Shown here in pieces: positions 10,407 through 18,853 of a stretch of DNA of 64,000 nucleotides. How positions within the stretch are numbered: the first letter of the stretch is position 1; each line of letters opens with the position of its first letter. The stretch covers positions 62,001 through 126,000 of the forward strand of contig JAIHAL010000005.1 in assembly GCA_020054675.1 (NCBI GenBank), given 5' to 3'. The stretch comes from Oscillospiraceae bacterium. Lineage in GTDB: Bacteria; Bacillota; Clostridia; Oscillospirales; Ruminococcaceae. The notes beneath the pieces are model-generated. The model saw only the letters and a program-made list of their open reading frames with translations, searched no databases and was not told where the DNA came from. The position numbers were made by a program, and so were the translations under genes.

Positions 10407-11264
10407 ATGAAAGGTGATTTACATTGCCATACCAAACTTTCAGACGGTTCCCTTGGAATTGAAGACATCATCGTGCAAGCAAAGAGGACGGGAATTGATT
10501 TTATATCAATAACCGACCACGATACTCTTGCCTCGTTTTCGCGCGCTGCCGTTCTGGGCGAAAGGTATGGGGTGCACATTCTCCCCGGGGTTGAGCTTTC
10601 GGCCTGGGATAAGGAACGCGGACGAAAAGTCCACATATTATGCTATGCCCCGCAAAAACCGGACCGGCTTGAAGGGCTTTGCCTTAAATCCTGCGAAATC
10701 CGTAAAGCCTGCGCAAAAGAAATGCTTGAAAAAGTTATGAAGCTTTATCCGATAACGCCCGAAAGCGTCATGAAATACGCAACCGGCAGTAAAAGCATTT
10801 TTAAACAGCATATTATGCACGCTTTGATGGACTACGGCTATACTACCCATTTTTACGGAAAACTCAATGATGAGCTTTTTAACCATAAAACGGGAAGCTG
10901 CATTGTTGAAAGGGAGTATCCGGACGTGAACTTTGTTATTGACCTTGTTCACTCCGCAAGAGGGGTTGCCGTCATGGCCCATCCGGTGCATTACGACAGC
11001 CTTGACCTCCTTGAAGACCTTGCTCAAAAAGGCAAGCTTGACGGGGTCGAGGTTTTTCATTATACTGCTAATAAGGAGCAGCGCAAAAAACTTCTTCAAA
11101 CGGCGGAAAAATACAATCTCATTGTGACCGGCGGCTCGGATTTCCACGGAATCTACAACACAAAGCCGACTCATATCGGCAGCGAAACCACCGACAAGGA
11201 AAACCTTGACAGGATATTCAAGCTTGCCAACGCCGGAAAAAAGAGCACAGTTTCGGTGCGCTGA
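10407..11264 (+). CDS. PHP-domain phosphoesterase (YciV/TrpH-like)
   Basis: 285 aa. The PHP metal-binding motifs are clear: DLHCHTKLSDG at the N-terminus (His6, His8), ISITDHDTL, the VMAHPVHY segment and a C-terminal GGSDFHG. Family members hydrolyse phosphodiesters using two or three metal ions; relatives such as E. coli YciV act on 3',5'-nucleoside bisphosphates and short RNA ends. GAGGAGG lies before the start. It is followed after 38 nt by the malic enzyme gene, probably in one transcript. The substrate assignment is by family only. Confidence 0.88.
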   Translation: MKGDLHCHTKLSDGSLGIEDIIVQAKRTGIDFISITDHDTLASFSRAAVLGERYGVHILPGVELSAWDKERGRKVHILCYAPQKPDRLEGLCLKSCEIRKACAKEMLEKVMKLYPITPESVMKYATGSKSIFKQHIMHALMDYGYTTHFYGKLNDELFNHKTGSCIVEREYPDVNFVIDLVHSARGVAVMAHPVHYDSLDLLEDLAQKGKLDGVEVFHYTANKEQRKKLLQTAEKYNLIVTGGSDFHGIYNTKPTHIGSETTDKENLDRIFKLANAGKKSTVSVR

Positions 11265-11302
11265 AAAATCCGTATCATACATAGCAAAAGAGGAATTATT
11301 AA

Positions 11303-12475
11303 ATGGATATCATGGAATCGGCACTTAAAAAGCATTATGAATGGAAGGGCAAAATCGAAGTGATTTCACGCACTCCCATAAACAACCGCGAAGAGCTTTC
11401 GCTTGCCTATACTCCGGGAGTTGCGCGCCCATGCCTTGAAATTGAAAAAAATCCGGAGCTTTCATATGAGCTTACAAGAAGGGCAAACCTTGTTGCGGTC
11501 ATAACCGACGGCACAGCGGTTCTGGGGCTCGGCGACATAGGCCCGAGAGCGGCAATGCCCGTTATGGAGGGCAAATGCGCGCTTTTCAAGGAATTTGCAG
11601 GCGTGGATGCTTTCCCGATATGCGTAAATTCAAAGGACCCGGATGAAATCGTAAGGACAATAGAGCTTATTGCTTACAGCTTTGGCGGAATAAATCTTGA
11701 AGACATTTCTGCGCCAAGGTGCTTTGAAATAGAAAAAAAGCTTAAAGAAAAGCTTGATATACCGGTTTTCCATGACGACCAGCACGGAACCGCAATTGTT
11801 GCAAGCGCGGCTATGATGAATGCCGCAAAAATTGCCGGAAAGAAAATTTCTGAAATGACTCTTGTGATAAACGGTGCGGGAGCTGCGGGAATTGCAATTG
11901 CAAAGCAGTTTTTATCGCTTGGAATCGGCAACATAATAATGGTTGACCTTTGCGGAATAATCTGCGATGGGGATGACTTTCAAAATCCCGCCCATTATGA
12001 AATTGCAAAGCTGACAAACAAAAATCATTTGAGGGGAACTCTTGCTGATGCCATGAAGGGGGCGGACGCTTTCATAGGCGTTTCAAAGCCGGACCTTGTT
12101 TCTGAGGAAATGGTCGCCTCAATGAACGAAAAGGCAATCGTTTTTGCAATGGCAAATCCCGTGCCGGAAATCATGCCTGACAAGGCAAAGGCCGCAGGCG
12201 CTTTTATTGTCGGAACAGGCAGGAGCGACTTTCCGAACCAGATAAACAACGTTGTGGCTTTTCCGGGAATTTTCAAAGGAGCTCTTGCAGTAAGGGCAAG
12301 GGATATAAACGAGGAAATGAAGCTTGCCGCCGCAAAGGCAATTGCCGAATGCGTGCCGGAAAATGAGCTTTGTGCGGAAAAAATACTTCCCGATTCGTTT
12401 GACAGAAAAGTTGCCGAAGCGGTTGCAAAAGCCGTTGCCGAGGCAGCAAGGGAATCGGGAGTTGCAAGAATATAA
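11303..12475 (+). CDS. NAD(P)-dependent malic enzyme
   Basis: 390 aa, the short bacterial form without a phosphotransacetylase domain. It decarboxylates malate to pyruvate. Visible signatures are SLAYTPGVARPC near residue 35, the DGTAVLGLGDIGP motif, the metal-binding FHDDQHGTA segment, and a Rossmann NAD(P) site VINGAGAAGIAIA. A GAGGAAT site precedes the ATG. It sits between the PHP gene and the TSCPD gene with short gaps. It supplies pyruvate and reduced nucleotide; NAD versus NADP preference is not evident. Confidence 0.95.
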   Translation: MDIMESALKKHYEWKGKIEVISRTPINNREELSLAYTPGVARPCLEIEKNPELSYELTRRANLVAVITDGTAVLGLGDIGPRAAMPVMEGKCALFKEFAGVDAFPICVNSKDPDEIVRTIELIAYSFGGINLEDISAPRCFEIEKKLKEKLDIPVFHDDQHGTAIVASAAMMNAAKIAGKKISEMTLVINGAGAAGIAIAKQFLSLGIGNIIMVDLCGIICDGDDFQNPAHYEIAKLTNKNHLRGTLADAMKGADAFIGVSKPDLVSEEMVASMNEKAIVFAMANPVPEIMPDKAKAAGAFIVGTGRSDFPNQINNVVAFPGIFKGALAVRARDINEEMKLAAAKAIAECVPENELCAEKILPDSFDRKVAEAVAKAVAEAARESGVARI

Positions 12476-12490
12476 AAGGATTGAGGTTTT

Positions 12491-12736
12491 ATGGAGATAA
12501 ATTACACACCAAAAGGCGTATGCGCAAGCAAGATAACAATAAAGGTTGAGGACGGAATCGTCACCGAAGTAAAGTTTACCGGAGGATGCAGCGGCAATGC
12601 CGCAGGCATAAGCTCCCTTGTAAAGGGAATGCCGGTAGACGAAGTTATAAAAAGGCTTGACGGGATAAAATGCGGTTTTAAATCCACATCCTGCCCCGCG
12701 CAGCTTGCGGAGGCCCTTAAAAAAAGTTTGCAATAA
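12491..12736 (+). CDS. TSCPD domain protein (TIGR03905 type)
   Basis: 81 aa. The protein contains the signature TSCPAQLAEAL near its C-terminus and FTGGCSGNAAGISSLVKG in the middle, matching the small stand-alone TSCPD family common in Clostridia. Similar domains occur at the end of ribonucleotide reductases and in nucleotide-metabolism proteins. Four Cys residues (positions 11, 33, 55 and 62 region) could bind a metal. It starts 15 nt after malic enzyme and ends the operon at a strong terminator. Function unknown. Confidence 0.85.
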   Translation: MEINYTPKGVCASKITIKVEDGIVTEVKFTGGCSGNAAGISSLVKGMPVDEVIKRLDGIKCGFKSTSCPAQLAEALKKSLQ

Positions 12737-12743
12737 GCATTAT

Positions 12744-12774
12744 GCCGCACGGAAAAGCTTTCGTGCGGCTTTTT
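12744..12774 (+). terminator. Intrinsic terminator after the TSCPD gene
   Basis: GCCGCACG (12744-12751) pairs with CGTGCGGC (12762-12769), extended inward by AA/TT, and is followed by five T residues. It ends the PHP-malic enzyme-TSCPD transcript. Confidence 0.92.
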
Positions 12775-12834
12775 GTGATAAGGTTACTGATTTTTTTCCG
12801 CTTTTTGGGGATAATAAAAGAAAGGGAAATGTGT

Positions 12835-13686
12835 ATGCCTCAAAAACCAATTAAAGAAACTATTCACGCAAAAGGAATGGATATTGGCATCTATACTACT
12901 GATTTTGAAAATGAATTTATTTCGCTTACAGACATTGCAAAATATAAAAGCGATGACCCAAATGATGTTATTAAAAACTGGATGCGCAACCGTGATACAA
13001 TTGAATTTCTTGGCCTTTGGGAAAGCTTGCATAACCCAGATTTTAATCCCGTCGAATTCGACGGGATTAGAGCTCAAGCCGGATTCAATGCTTTTACTTT
13101 ATCTCCAACAAAATGGATTAACAGTGTTAATGCAATTGGTCTTGTATCTAAGGCCGGACGCTATGGAGGTACTTATGCACACTCTGATATAGCATTTGAA
13201 TTTGCATCTTGGATTTCACCTGAATTTAAACTTTATATTATAAAGGACTACAAAAGACTAAAAGCTGATGAAAACAGCCGATTATCTTTAAATTGGAACT
13301 TAAATCGTGAAATCTCAAAATTGAATTATCGCATTCATACTGACGCAATTAAAGAAAATCTCATCCCGCCGGAACTGACTCCGGCACAAATTTCTTTTGC
13401 TTATGCAAGTGAAGCAGATTTGCTGAATGTGGCATTGTTTGGAATTACAGCTAAACAATGGCGGGAGAAAAATCCGGAAGCCAAAGGAAACATTCGGGAT
13501 GCAGCTAATTTAAATCAACTATTGGTTCTTGCAAACATGGAAAGTTATAATGCAATTTTGATTGAACAAGGCAAGTCTCAAGCAGAACGGCTTGTAATAT
13601 TGCATGACCTTGCAGTAAAGCAGCTTCAAACACTGATTGAGATGAATAGAAAAATTTTGCCTCAAATTGATAACAATCAAGAATAA
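12835..13686 (+). CDS. KilA-N domain protein
   Basis: 283 aa from the ATG at 12835, with AAAGGG 8 nt upstream. A longer frame from 12742 would begin inside the preceding terminator and is rejected. Residues ~20-120 match the KilA-N fold found in phage and DNA-virus proteins, with FISLTDIAKYKSDDPNDVI and the GRYGGTYAHSDIAFEFASWI segment. The C-terminal part (KQWREKNPEAKGNIRDAA) resembles the conserved tail of bacterial stand-alone KilA-N genes. DNA binding is presumed for the family; the cellular role is unknown. The gene is AT-richer than its neighbours and sits between two unrelated metabolic genes, so it was probably gained by transfer. No other phage gene is nearby. Confidence 0.88.
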   Translation: MPQKPIKETIHAKGMDIGIYTTDFENEFISLTDIAKYKSDDPNDVIKNWMRNRDTIEFLGLWESLHNPDFNPVEFDGIRAQAGFNAFTLSPTKWINSVNAIGLVSKAGRYGGTYAHSDIAFEFASWISPEFKLYIIKDYKRLKADENSRLSLNWNLNREISKLNYRIHTDAIKENLIPPELTPAQISFAYASEADLLNVALFGITAKQWREKNPEAKGNIRDAANLNQLLVLANMESYNAILIEQGKSQAERLVILHDLAVKQLQTLIEMNRKILPQIDNNQE

Positions 13687-13720
13687 TTTTGAAAAATTTA
13701 CTTTTAAAGGAATGATTTTA

Positions 13721-14581
13721 ATGTCAAGAGTTGTTGTAATAGGAAAAGGCCCCGCCGGAATTTCGGCGGCTTTATATACCGTTCGTGCGGGAATTGAAAC
13801 TATTGTGATAGGCAAGGACGGCGGAGCGCTTGAAAAAGCTGATAAAATAGAAAATTACTATGGGTTCCCTGAAGCTGTGGATGCAAAAACCTTGATTTCA
13901 AACGGAATTGAGCAAGCCCAAAAGCTTGGCGTTAAAATTGTTTCAGATGAAGTTGTTGGAATAGGCTTTAAGGAAAAACTGAATGTCATCACAAAAGAAA
14001 GCGAATATGATGCCGACTGCATAATAATTGCAACAGGTTCTTCAAGGTCATCCCCAAAAATAAAGGGGCTTGCGGAATTTGAGGGCAAGGGAGTCAGCTA
14101 TTGCGCCGTATGCGACGCATTCTTTTACAGAGGAAAGGATGTAGCCGTAATCGGCGACGGAGAATATGCATTCCACGAGGCAAAGGAGCTTTTGCCGACA
14201 TCAAAATCTGTAACCATACTTTCAAACGGAAAGGATTTCTCCTCAGAGCCTCCAATGGGAGCAAAAACGATAAAAACAGAAATTGCCGCGCTTGAAGGCG
14301 ATACGGTTCTTAAAAAGGTTGTATTCAAGGACGGCAGCGAGCTTGAGGTTGCAGGGGTTTTTGTAGCCGTGGGAGTGGCATCCAGCAGCGACCTTGCCAA
14401 AAAAATCGGCGCCCAGACCGAAGGCGCAAGAATTGTTGTCGATGAAAACATGTCAACCGGCGTGCCGGGGGTTTTTGCCGCGGGAGATTGCACGGGAGGC
14501 CTTCTGCAAATTGCAAAAGCCGTAAGCGACGGTGCAAAAGCAGGCACGCAGGCAGTAAAATATATAAGAAAGCAGAACTAA
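13721..14581 (+). CDS. Thioredoxin reductase-like FAD/NAD(P) oxidoreductase
   Basis: 286 aa. The start at 13721 has AAAGGA 9 nt upstream. Two dinucleotide-binding folds are present: an FAD site GKGPAGISAALYTVRAG at the N-terminus, and a redox CxxC (CAVCDAF). The second nucleotide site reads GDGEYA instead of the usual GGGDSA. The C-terminal FAD motif GVFAAGDCTGG is normal. This is a short, divergent member of the thioredoxin reductase family, common in Clostridia. It may use an electron donor other than NADPH, as the second glycine-rich loop is altered. It is followed 4 nt later by a glycosyltransferase gene. Confidence 0.88.
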   Translation: MSRVVVIGKGPAGISAALYTVRAGIETIVIGKDGGALEKADKIENYYGFPEAVDAKTLISNGIEQAQKLGVKIVSDEVVGIGFKEKLNVITKESEYDADCIIIATGSSRSSPKIKGLAEFEGKGVSYCAVCDAFFYRGKDVAVIGDGEYAFHEAKELLPTSKSVTILSNGKDFSSEPPMGAKTIKTEIAALEGDTVLKKVVFKDGSELEVAGVFVAVGVASSSDLAKKIGAQTEGARIVVDENMSTGVPGVFAAGDCTGGLLQIAKAVSDGAKAGTQAVKYIRKQN

Positions 14582-14585
14582 TGAA

Positions 14586-15539
14586 ATGTCAAAGGAATAT
14601 CCGGAAGTTTCAATTTTAATGGCGGTTTACGAGCCGCGCATGGATTGGTTTGAAAAACAGCTCAAATCCTTAAACAGTCAGGATTATCCAAATTTAAGTT
14701 TGATTGTGCTTGACGACTGTTCCCAAAAAACTCCTTTTAAGGAAATTGAGGGAATGGTAAAAAAGCATATCTTAAACTTCCCTTTTAAAATTTTAAGAAA
14801 TGAACATAATACGGGTTCTACAAAAGCTTTTGAAAGGCTTGTCGCTGAGGCGGACACGCCTTTTGTTGCTTTTTGCGACCAAGATGACATATGGGAAAGT
14901 TTTAAAATAAGTGTTTGCATGGAAACGCTTTTAAAGGAAAGGGCAATTTTTGTTTGTTCGGATGTAAGGGTTATTGACGGCGATGATAAAATCATTGCAG
15001 AAAGCATTACGGATGTAAACCGGAGGCATTCGTTTGAAAATCTTTCCGCTGATGGCCTTGTTTTCAAAAACTTTGCAATAGGCTGTACGGTAGTTATGGA
15101 AACAAAGGTGGCCAAGGAGGCCATGCCTTTTATAGACGGCATGGTACATGACCACTGGCTTGCGCTTTTTGCGGCATCCACAGGCAAAATCTGCGTTTGT
15201 CCACAAAAGCTCATACGATACCGCATTCACGGCGGAAACCAAACCGGAGTGCTCTCTAAAATAAAAAGCAGAGATGATTATTTTAAAATGAGGATTCTCC
15301 CTTTTAAAAATCAAATTTTGCAGATTGAAAAGCGTCTTGACCTTAAAATACTGCCCAACGCAAAAGAATGGGCATTTGCAAGGGAGGATTTTTCCCTAAA
15401 AAGAACAGGTGCCTTTAAAAAGCTTTGGAAGCACCGAAAATTAAATCTTCCGGTTTCGCTTTTTGAAATGGCAACAAGGTTTATGCCGGATTTTTTATAT
15501 AAAATTCTACTTAAAGCTTTGCAAAAAGGGATAATATAA
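14586..15539 (+). CDS. Glycosyltransferase family 2
   Basis: 317 aa. The N-terminal GT-A fold starts VSILMAVYEPR, with the nucleotide-binding LIVLDDCS and the metal-binding motif CDQDDIWE (about residue 98). A later VHDHWLALFAAS and RYRIHGGNQTG resemble rhamnosyl- and galactofuranosyl-type GT2 enzymes of cell-surface polysaccharides. No membrane segment is seen, so it is a cytoplasmic transferase. It starts 4 nt after the preceding stop with only a weak ribosome site, which suggests translational coupling. Donor and acceptor are unknown. Confidence 0.88.
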   Translation: MSKEYPEVSILMAVYEPRMDWFEKQLKSLNSQDYPNLSLIVLDDCSQKTPFKEIEGMVKKHILNFPFKILRNEHNTGSTKAFERLVAEADTPFVAFCDQDDIWESFKISVCMETLLKERAIFVCSDVRVIDGDDKIIAESITDVNRRHSFENLSADGLVFKNFAIGCTVVMETKVAKEAMPFIDGMVHDHWLALFAASTGKICVCPQKLIRYRIHGGNQTGVLSKIKSRDDYFKMRILPFKNQILQIEKRLDLKILPNAKEWAFAREDFSLKRTGAFKKLWKHRKLNLPVSLFEMATRFMPDFLYKILLKALQKGII

Positions 15540-15567
15540 TTTGGCTGAATACAAAAGATTTTTCCCA

Positions 15568-15596
15568 ATCCGCTTAATTTATTTAAGCGGATTTTT
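15568..15596 (+). terminator. Intrinsic terminator after the glycosyltransferase
   Basis: ATCCGCTTAA (15568-15577) pairs with TTAAGCGGAT (15583-15592) around a 5-nt loop and is followed by a T-rich tail. Confidence 0.9.
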
Positions 15597-15751
15597 ATTT
15601 TAGCTTTGAAAATTTAGGTTCCAAGCTAATTTATTAAAGTGTTGATGAAAGTTTTTACATTCGCTCTTACAAAAACGCAAAGGCAGCATGGGGATTTAAG
15701 TCGCATTTTTGCAAATAATGCAAGAAAAAATATTAAAACTTTCAAAATCGG

Positions 15752-15780
15752 TTGACACAAAGGCATTTTAATGTTATAAA
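15752..15780 (+). promoter_or_regulatory. Consensus sigma-A promoter for ANTAR-dapF-dapL
   Basis: TTGACA (15752-15757), a 17-nt spacer and TATAAA (15775-15780). It is 82 nt before the ANTAR gene and is the best -35/-10 pair in this 322-bp gap; the rest of the gap (15597-15751) shows no gene or clear structure. Confidence 0.82.
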
Positions 15781-15861
15781 TGAATATGATGACTTTATAA
15801 TATTAACCTTCGCACACATAAAATAAAAAAAGCAGATAATAATTAAACAGGGGGATTTCTT

Positions 15862-16431
15862 ATGCTTAAAGCGATAGTAGCCGCAAAAAATCAAAATTCA
15901 TGCGATGCAATTGCGGACATTGTCACCGATTGCGGATTCCTCGCTGTAAAAACCGCAAACACAGGCCTTCAAGTGCGTGAACAATTTACATACACCGATT
16001 ATGAGCTGATGGTGCTGTACCCTCCCCTTGAAGATGAGTTCGGACTTGAGCTTGTTGCCGACATTGCCAAAAACAGCAATGTTGCCGTAATAATAATATC
16101 AAAAAACGAAATCGCCGAAGAAATACAGCAAAAACTTGCCTTTTGCGGGGCTTTTGTCCTGCCGCGCCCTATAAATAAAGCAATGTTGACACATGCAATA
16201 CGATATGTTATGATTGTAAGAGAACAGGCAATTAAGCTAAAAGCTGCCAATGCCGATCTCTTGCAGAAAATCAACGACTTGAAGCTTATAGACAGGGCAA
16301 AATGTGTGCTTATAGAGGTATTGAAACTTTCAGAATCTCAAGCACATAGGTATATACAAAAGCAGGCCATGGACCAAAGGCTTCCGCAAACGGAAATTGC
16401 AAAAAACATACTCAAGACTTACGAATTATAA
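15862..16431 (+). CDS. ANTAR-domain regulator with a degenerate receiver
   Basis: 189 aa, preceded by AGGGGGAT. Residues ~1-120 have the length and pattern of a CheY-like receiver. They lack the acidic pair after strand 1 (AIVAAKN), have Tyr where the phosphoacceptor Asp should be (LMVLYPPLEDEFG), and have Arg instead of the conserved Lys (LPRPIN). Residues ~130-189 form an ANTAR RNA-binding domain (LIDRAKCVLIEVLKLSESQA, then the C-terminal IAKNIL helix) after a short coiled coil. By family knowledge ANTAR proteins bind tandem RNA hairpins and prevent transcription termination. Because the receiver cannot be phosphorylated in the usual way, a ligand or protein partner may control it. Its RNA target is not visible here. 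Confidence 0.88.
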   Translation: MLKAIVAAKNQNSCDAIADIVTDCGFLAVKTANTGLQVREQFTYTDYELMVLYPPLEDEFGLELVADIAKNSNVAVIIISKNEIAEEIQQKLAFCGAFVLPRPINKAMLTHAIRYVMIVREQAIKLKAANADLLQKINDLKLIDRAKCVLIEVLKLSESQAHRYIQKQAMDQRLPQTEIAKNILKTYEL

Positions 16432-16456
16432 TTTTTATAAAGGCAAGTGAATTTGA

Positions 16457-17308
16457 ATGCTTCATTTTACTAAAATGCACGGTGCGGGAAATGACTATAT
16501 TTATGTGAACGGATTTAAAGAAAAAGTTGAAAATCCCGAAAAAATCAGCATTGCTTTAAGCGACCGCCATTTTGGGATAGGCTCGGATGGACTTGTGCTT
16601 ATCCTGCCAAGCGAAACATGCGATTTTAAAATGCGCATGTTCAATGCAGACGGCTCCGAAGGTAAAATGTGCGGAAATGCTTCAAGATGCATAGGAAAAT
16701 ATGTTTATGAAAACGGCCTAACGGACAAAACCGAGATTACCCTTGAAACTTTAAGCGGAGTGAAAAAATTAAAGCTCTTCCCCAACCGGAACGGAAAAGT
16801 AGATTATGTTGAAGTGGACATGGGCAAGGCTCTTTTGAAAACAAAGGATATCCCTATGAATTCGGACAAAGAACATTTCGTAAACTCCCCGCTTGAAGTC
16901 GGAGGAAAAGAATACAGGGTGACCTGCGTTTCCATGGGAAATCCACATGCCGTTATTTTTGTTGACGAAACTGATAATTTAAAGCTTGAAGAAATAGGTC
17001 CGCTTTTTGAAAACCATCCGGTCTTCCCCGAAAAGGTAAATACTGAATTTGTAAAGATTTTAAGCCCCGAAGACATAAGGATGAGGGTTTGGGAAAGAGG
17101 TTCGGGAGAAACCCTTGCATGCGGTACAGGGGCCTGCGCAAGCGTAGTTGCATCCGTACTTTGCGGCTTTTGCGGATACAATATACCTATTCGGGTTCAT
17201 CTTAAAGGCGGAATGCTCACAATAACCTATCAAAGCAACGGCACCGTAATTATGGGCGGAAATGCCGTAAAAGTCTTCGACGGTGAGATTGACATTGATA
17301 ATATTTAG
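16457..17308 (+). CDS. dapF: Diaminopimelate epimerase
   Basis: 283 aa. It interconverts LL- and meso-diaminopimelate for lysine and peptidoglycan synthesis. The N-terminus MLHFTKMHGAGNDYIYVNGF is typical. The two catalytic cysteines are seen in MCGNASR (Cys72) and ACGTGACA (about Cys221). It starts 25 nt after the ANTAR gene and is followed 15 nt later by dapL, the enzyme that makes its substrate, so the two catalyse consecutive steps. Confidence 0.98.
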   Translation: MLHFTKMHGAGNDYIYVNGFKEKVENPEKISIALSDRHFGIGSDGLVLILPSETCDFKMRMFNADGSEGKMCGNASRCIGKYVYENGLTDKTEITLETLSGVKKLKLFPNRNGKVDYVEVDMGKALLKTKDIPMNSDKEHFVNSPLEVGGKEYRVTCVSMGNPHAVIFVDETDNLKLEEIGPLFENHPVFPEKVNTEFVKILSPEDIRMRVWERGSGETLACGTGACASVVASVLCGFCGYNIPIRVHLKGGMLTITYQSNGTVIMGGNAVKVFDGEIDIDNI

Positions 17309-17323
17309 GGAGTGTATTATAAA

Positions 17324-18523
17324 ATGGCAAAAATGAACGAAAATTTTCTCAATTTAAAGGAAAGCTATCTTTTTGCGGAGGTTGCAAAAAGAGTTAAGGA
17401 ATTTTCCGCACAAAATCCGGACAAAAAAATAATCCGCCTTGGAATAGGCGACGTCACACTGCCTCTTGTTCCTGTTGTTGTAGATGCCATGAAAAAGGGC
17501 GCAGATGAACTTGGCGTAAAGGAAACCTTTAAAGGCTATCCCGAATACGAGGGATATGCTTTCCTGCACAAGGCTATTGCGGATTATTACAAAAGCTTTG
17601 GCGTTGAAATCGGAACTGATGAAATCTTCGTAAGCGACGGCGCAAAAAGCGATGTAGGCAATATAGTCGATGTTTTCGGCATTGACAATACGGTACTTGT
17701 TACGGATCCTGTTTACCCCGTTTATGTGGATACAAACATAATGAGCGGCAGAAAAATAATTTATGCCGATTCCAACGAAGAAAACGGCTTTGCCGCAATG
17801 CCGGACAAAAACATCAAGGCCGACATGATTTACCTTTGCTCGCCAAACAATCCGACCGGTTCAGTTTACACAAAGCAGCAGCTTAAAGAATGGGTTGATT
17901 ATGCCCTTGAAAACAAAGCGGTAATTCTTTTTGATGCGGCTTATGAGGCATATGTTTCCGATTCTGAAATTCCGCGAAGCATTTTTGCAATAGAGGGCGC
18001 AAGAAAATGCGCGGTTGAGTTTTGCAGTCTTTCAAAGACCGCAGGCTTTACGGGAACAAGATGCGGATACACGATTATCCCAAATGAGCTTGAGGTTTAC
18101 GATTCAAACGGAAACCCCGTCAGTCTGAAAAAGCTTTGGTACCGCAGGCAGTCATCAAAATTCAATGGAGTTTCCTATCCTGTACAGTGCGCCGCTGCGG
18201 CTGTATTCACTCCTCAAGGCCAGGAGCAAATAAAGCAAAACATAGCTTATTACATGAAAAACGCAAAGCTCATTGCCGAAACTCTGACCGAGCTTGGAAT
18301 AAAATTTACCGGCGGAATAAACAGTCCTTATATCTGGCTCAAATGCCCCAATGGAATGGGTTCGTGGGAATTTTTTGATTACCTCTTAAAGAACATTCAA
18401 GTTGTCGGAACCCCCGGAGAAGGCTTTGGAAAGAACGGCAAAGGATGGTTCAGGCTTACCGCATTCGGCGATTACGAAAATACCGTTACTGCAATGAAAA
18501 GGCTTAAAGAATTGATGAAATAA
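17324..18523 (+). CDS. dapL: LL-diaminopimelate aminotransferase
   Basis: 399 aa. The ATG at 17324 has AGGGAGTG 9 nt upstream; the GTG at 17312 has none. This PLP class I aminotransferase converts tetrahydrodipicolinate to LL-diaminopimelate in one step, bypassing the succinylase and acetylase routes. Visible motifs are RLGIGDVTLPL near the N-terminus, YLCSPNNPTGSVY, and the PLP lysine in CSLSKTAGFTGTRCGY (about residue 240). Adjacent dapF supports the assignment over other class I enzymes. Confidence 0.97.
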   Translation: MAKMNENFLNLKESYLFAEVAKRVKEFSAQNPDKKIIRLGIGDVTLPLVPVVVDAMKKGADELGVKETFKGYPEYEGYAFLHKAIADYYKSFGVEIGTDEIFVSDGAKSDVGNIVDVFGIDNTVLVTDPVYPVYVDTNIMSGRKIIYADSNEENGFAAMPDKNIKADMIYLCSPNNPTGSVYTKQQLKEWVDYALENKAVILFDAAYEAYVSDSEIPRSIFAIEGARKCAVEFCSLSKTAGFTGTRCGYTIIPNELEVYDSNGNPVSLKKLWYRRQSSKFNGVSYPVQCAAAAVFTPQGQEQIKQNIAYYMKNAKLIAETLTELGIKFTGGINSPYIWLKCPNGMGSWEFFDYLLKNIQVVGTPGEGFGKNGKGWFRLTAFGDYENTVTAMKRLKELMK

Positions 18524-18574
18524 AGTAATTATTGGTCATTATAGTGGTTAGTTTTTGTTCTTTTACTTTTTTAT

Positions 18575-18595
18575 AGGGGGGATTCCATCCCCCCT
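18575..18595 (+). terminator. G/C hairpin after dapL
   Basis: A 9-bp perfect stem, AGGGGGGAT with ATCCCCCCT, has a 3-nt loop. The tail CTTGCTTTTTAAAG is T-rich. It lies 52 nt after the dapL stop. Confidence 0.75.
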
Positions 18596-18631
18596 CTTGC
18601 TTTTTAAAGATAATAAATTTTTATAACCCCC

Positions 18632-18667
18632 TGCCTACTTTTCTTCACCAGCGAAGAAAAGTAGGCA
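18632..18667. repeat. 15-bp perfect hairpin in the dapL-scfB spacer
   Basis: TGCCTACTTTTCTTC (18632-18646) pairs perfectly with GAAGAAAAGTAGGCA (18653-18667) around the loop ACCAGC. It is the left part of a repeat-rich, non-coding stretch that continues into the dispersed repeat at 18710. Confidence 0.7.
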
Positions 18668-18709
18668 AAAGACGCCGCCCTGCGGGGATTCGCTTGCGTC
18701 CTGCTCGGC

Positions 18710-18853
18710 GAATTACGGCTTGTTATTGTTGACCTGCTTTTCGCCTTGGTGCTCACCACTCCAATTTTACTACGAAAAGCAGGTCTTTATCTAAATTTGT
18801 CTTAATAACCTTATTAGCGGAAAATCTTTTCTTATTAAGCGAAATAAGGTGCT
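18710..18853. repeat. Dispersed intergenic repeat, copy 1
   Basis: This stretch matches 37091-37232 in the same orientation. The 59-nt core (18727-18785 versus 37108-37166) differs at only about two positions. The core is a hairpin: a 13-bp perfect stem, GACCTGCTTTTCG with CGAAAAGCAGGTC, and a 29-nt loop conserved in both length and sequence. The flanks match more loosely up to a TTCTTATTAAG-type block. No frame looks coding. The element type is unknown: an untranslated structured repeat, possibly a non-autonomous mobile remnant. Confidence 0.8.

Noticed and set aside
10638-11282. 214-codon minus-strand frame
   Set aside because: It is opposite the PHP gene, whose metal motifs are intact.
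12119-12733. 204-codon minus-strand frame
   Set aside because: It is opposite the malic enzyme and TSCPD genes.
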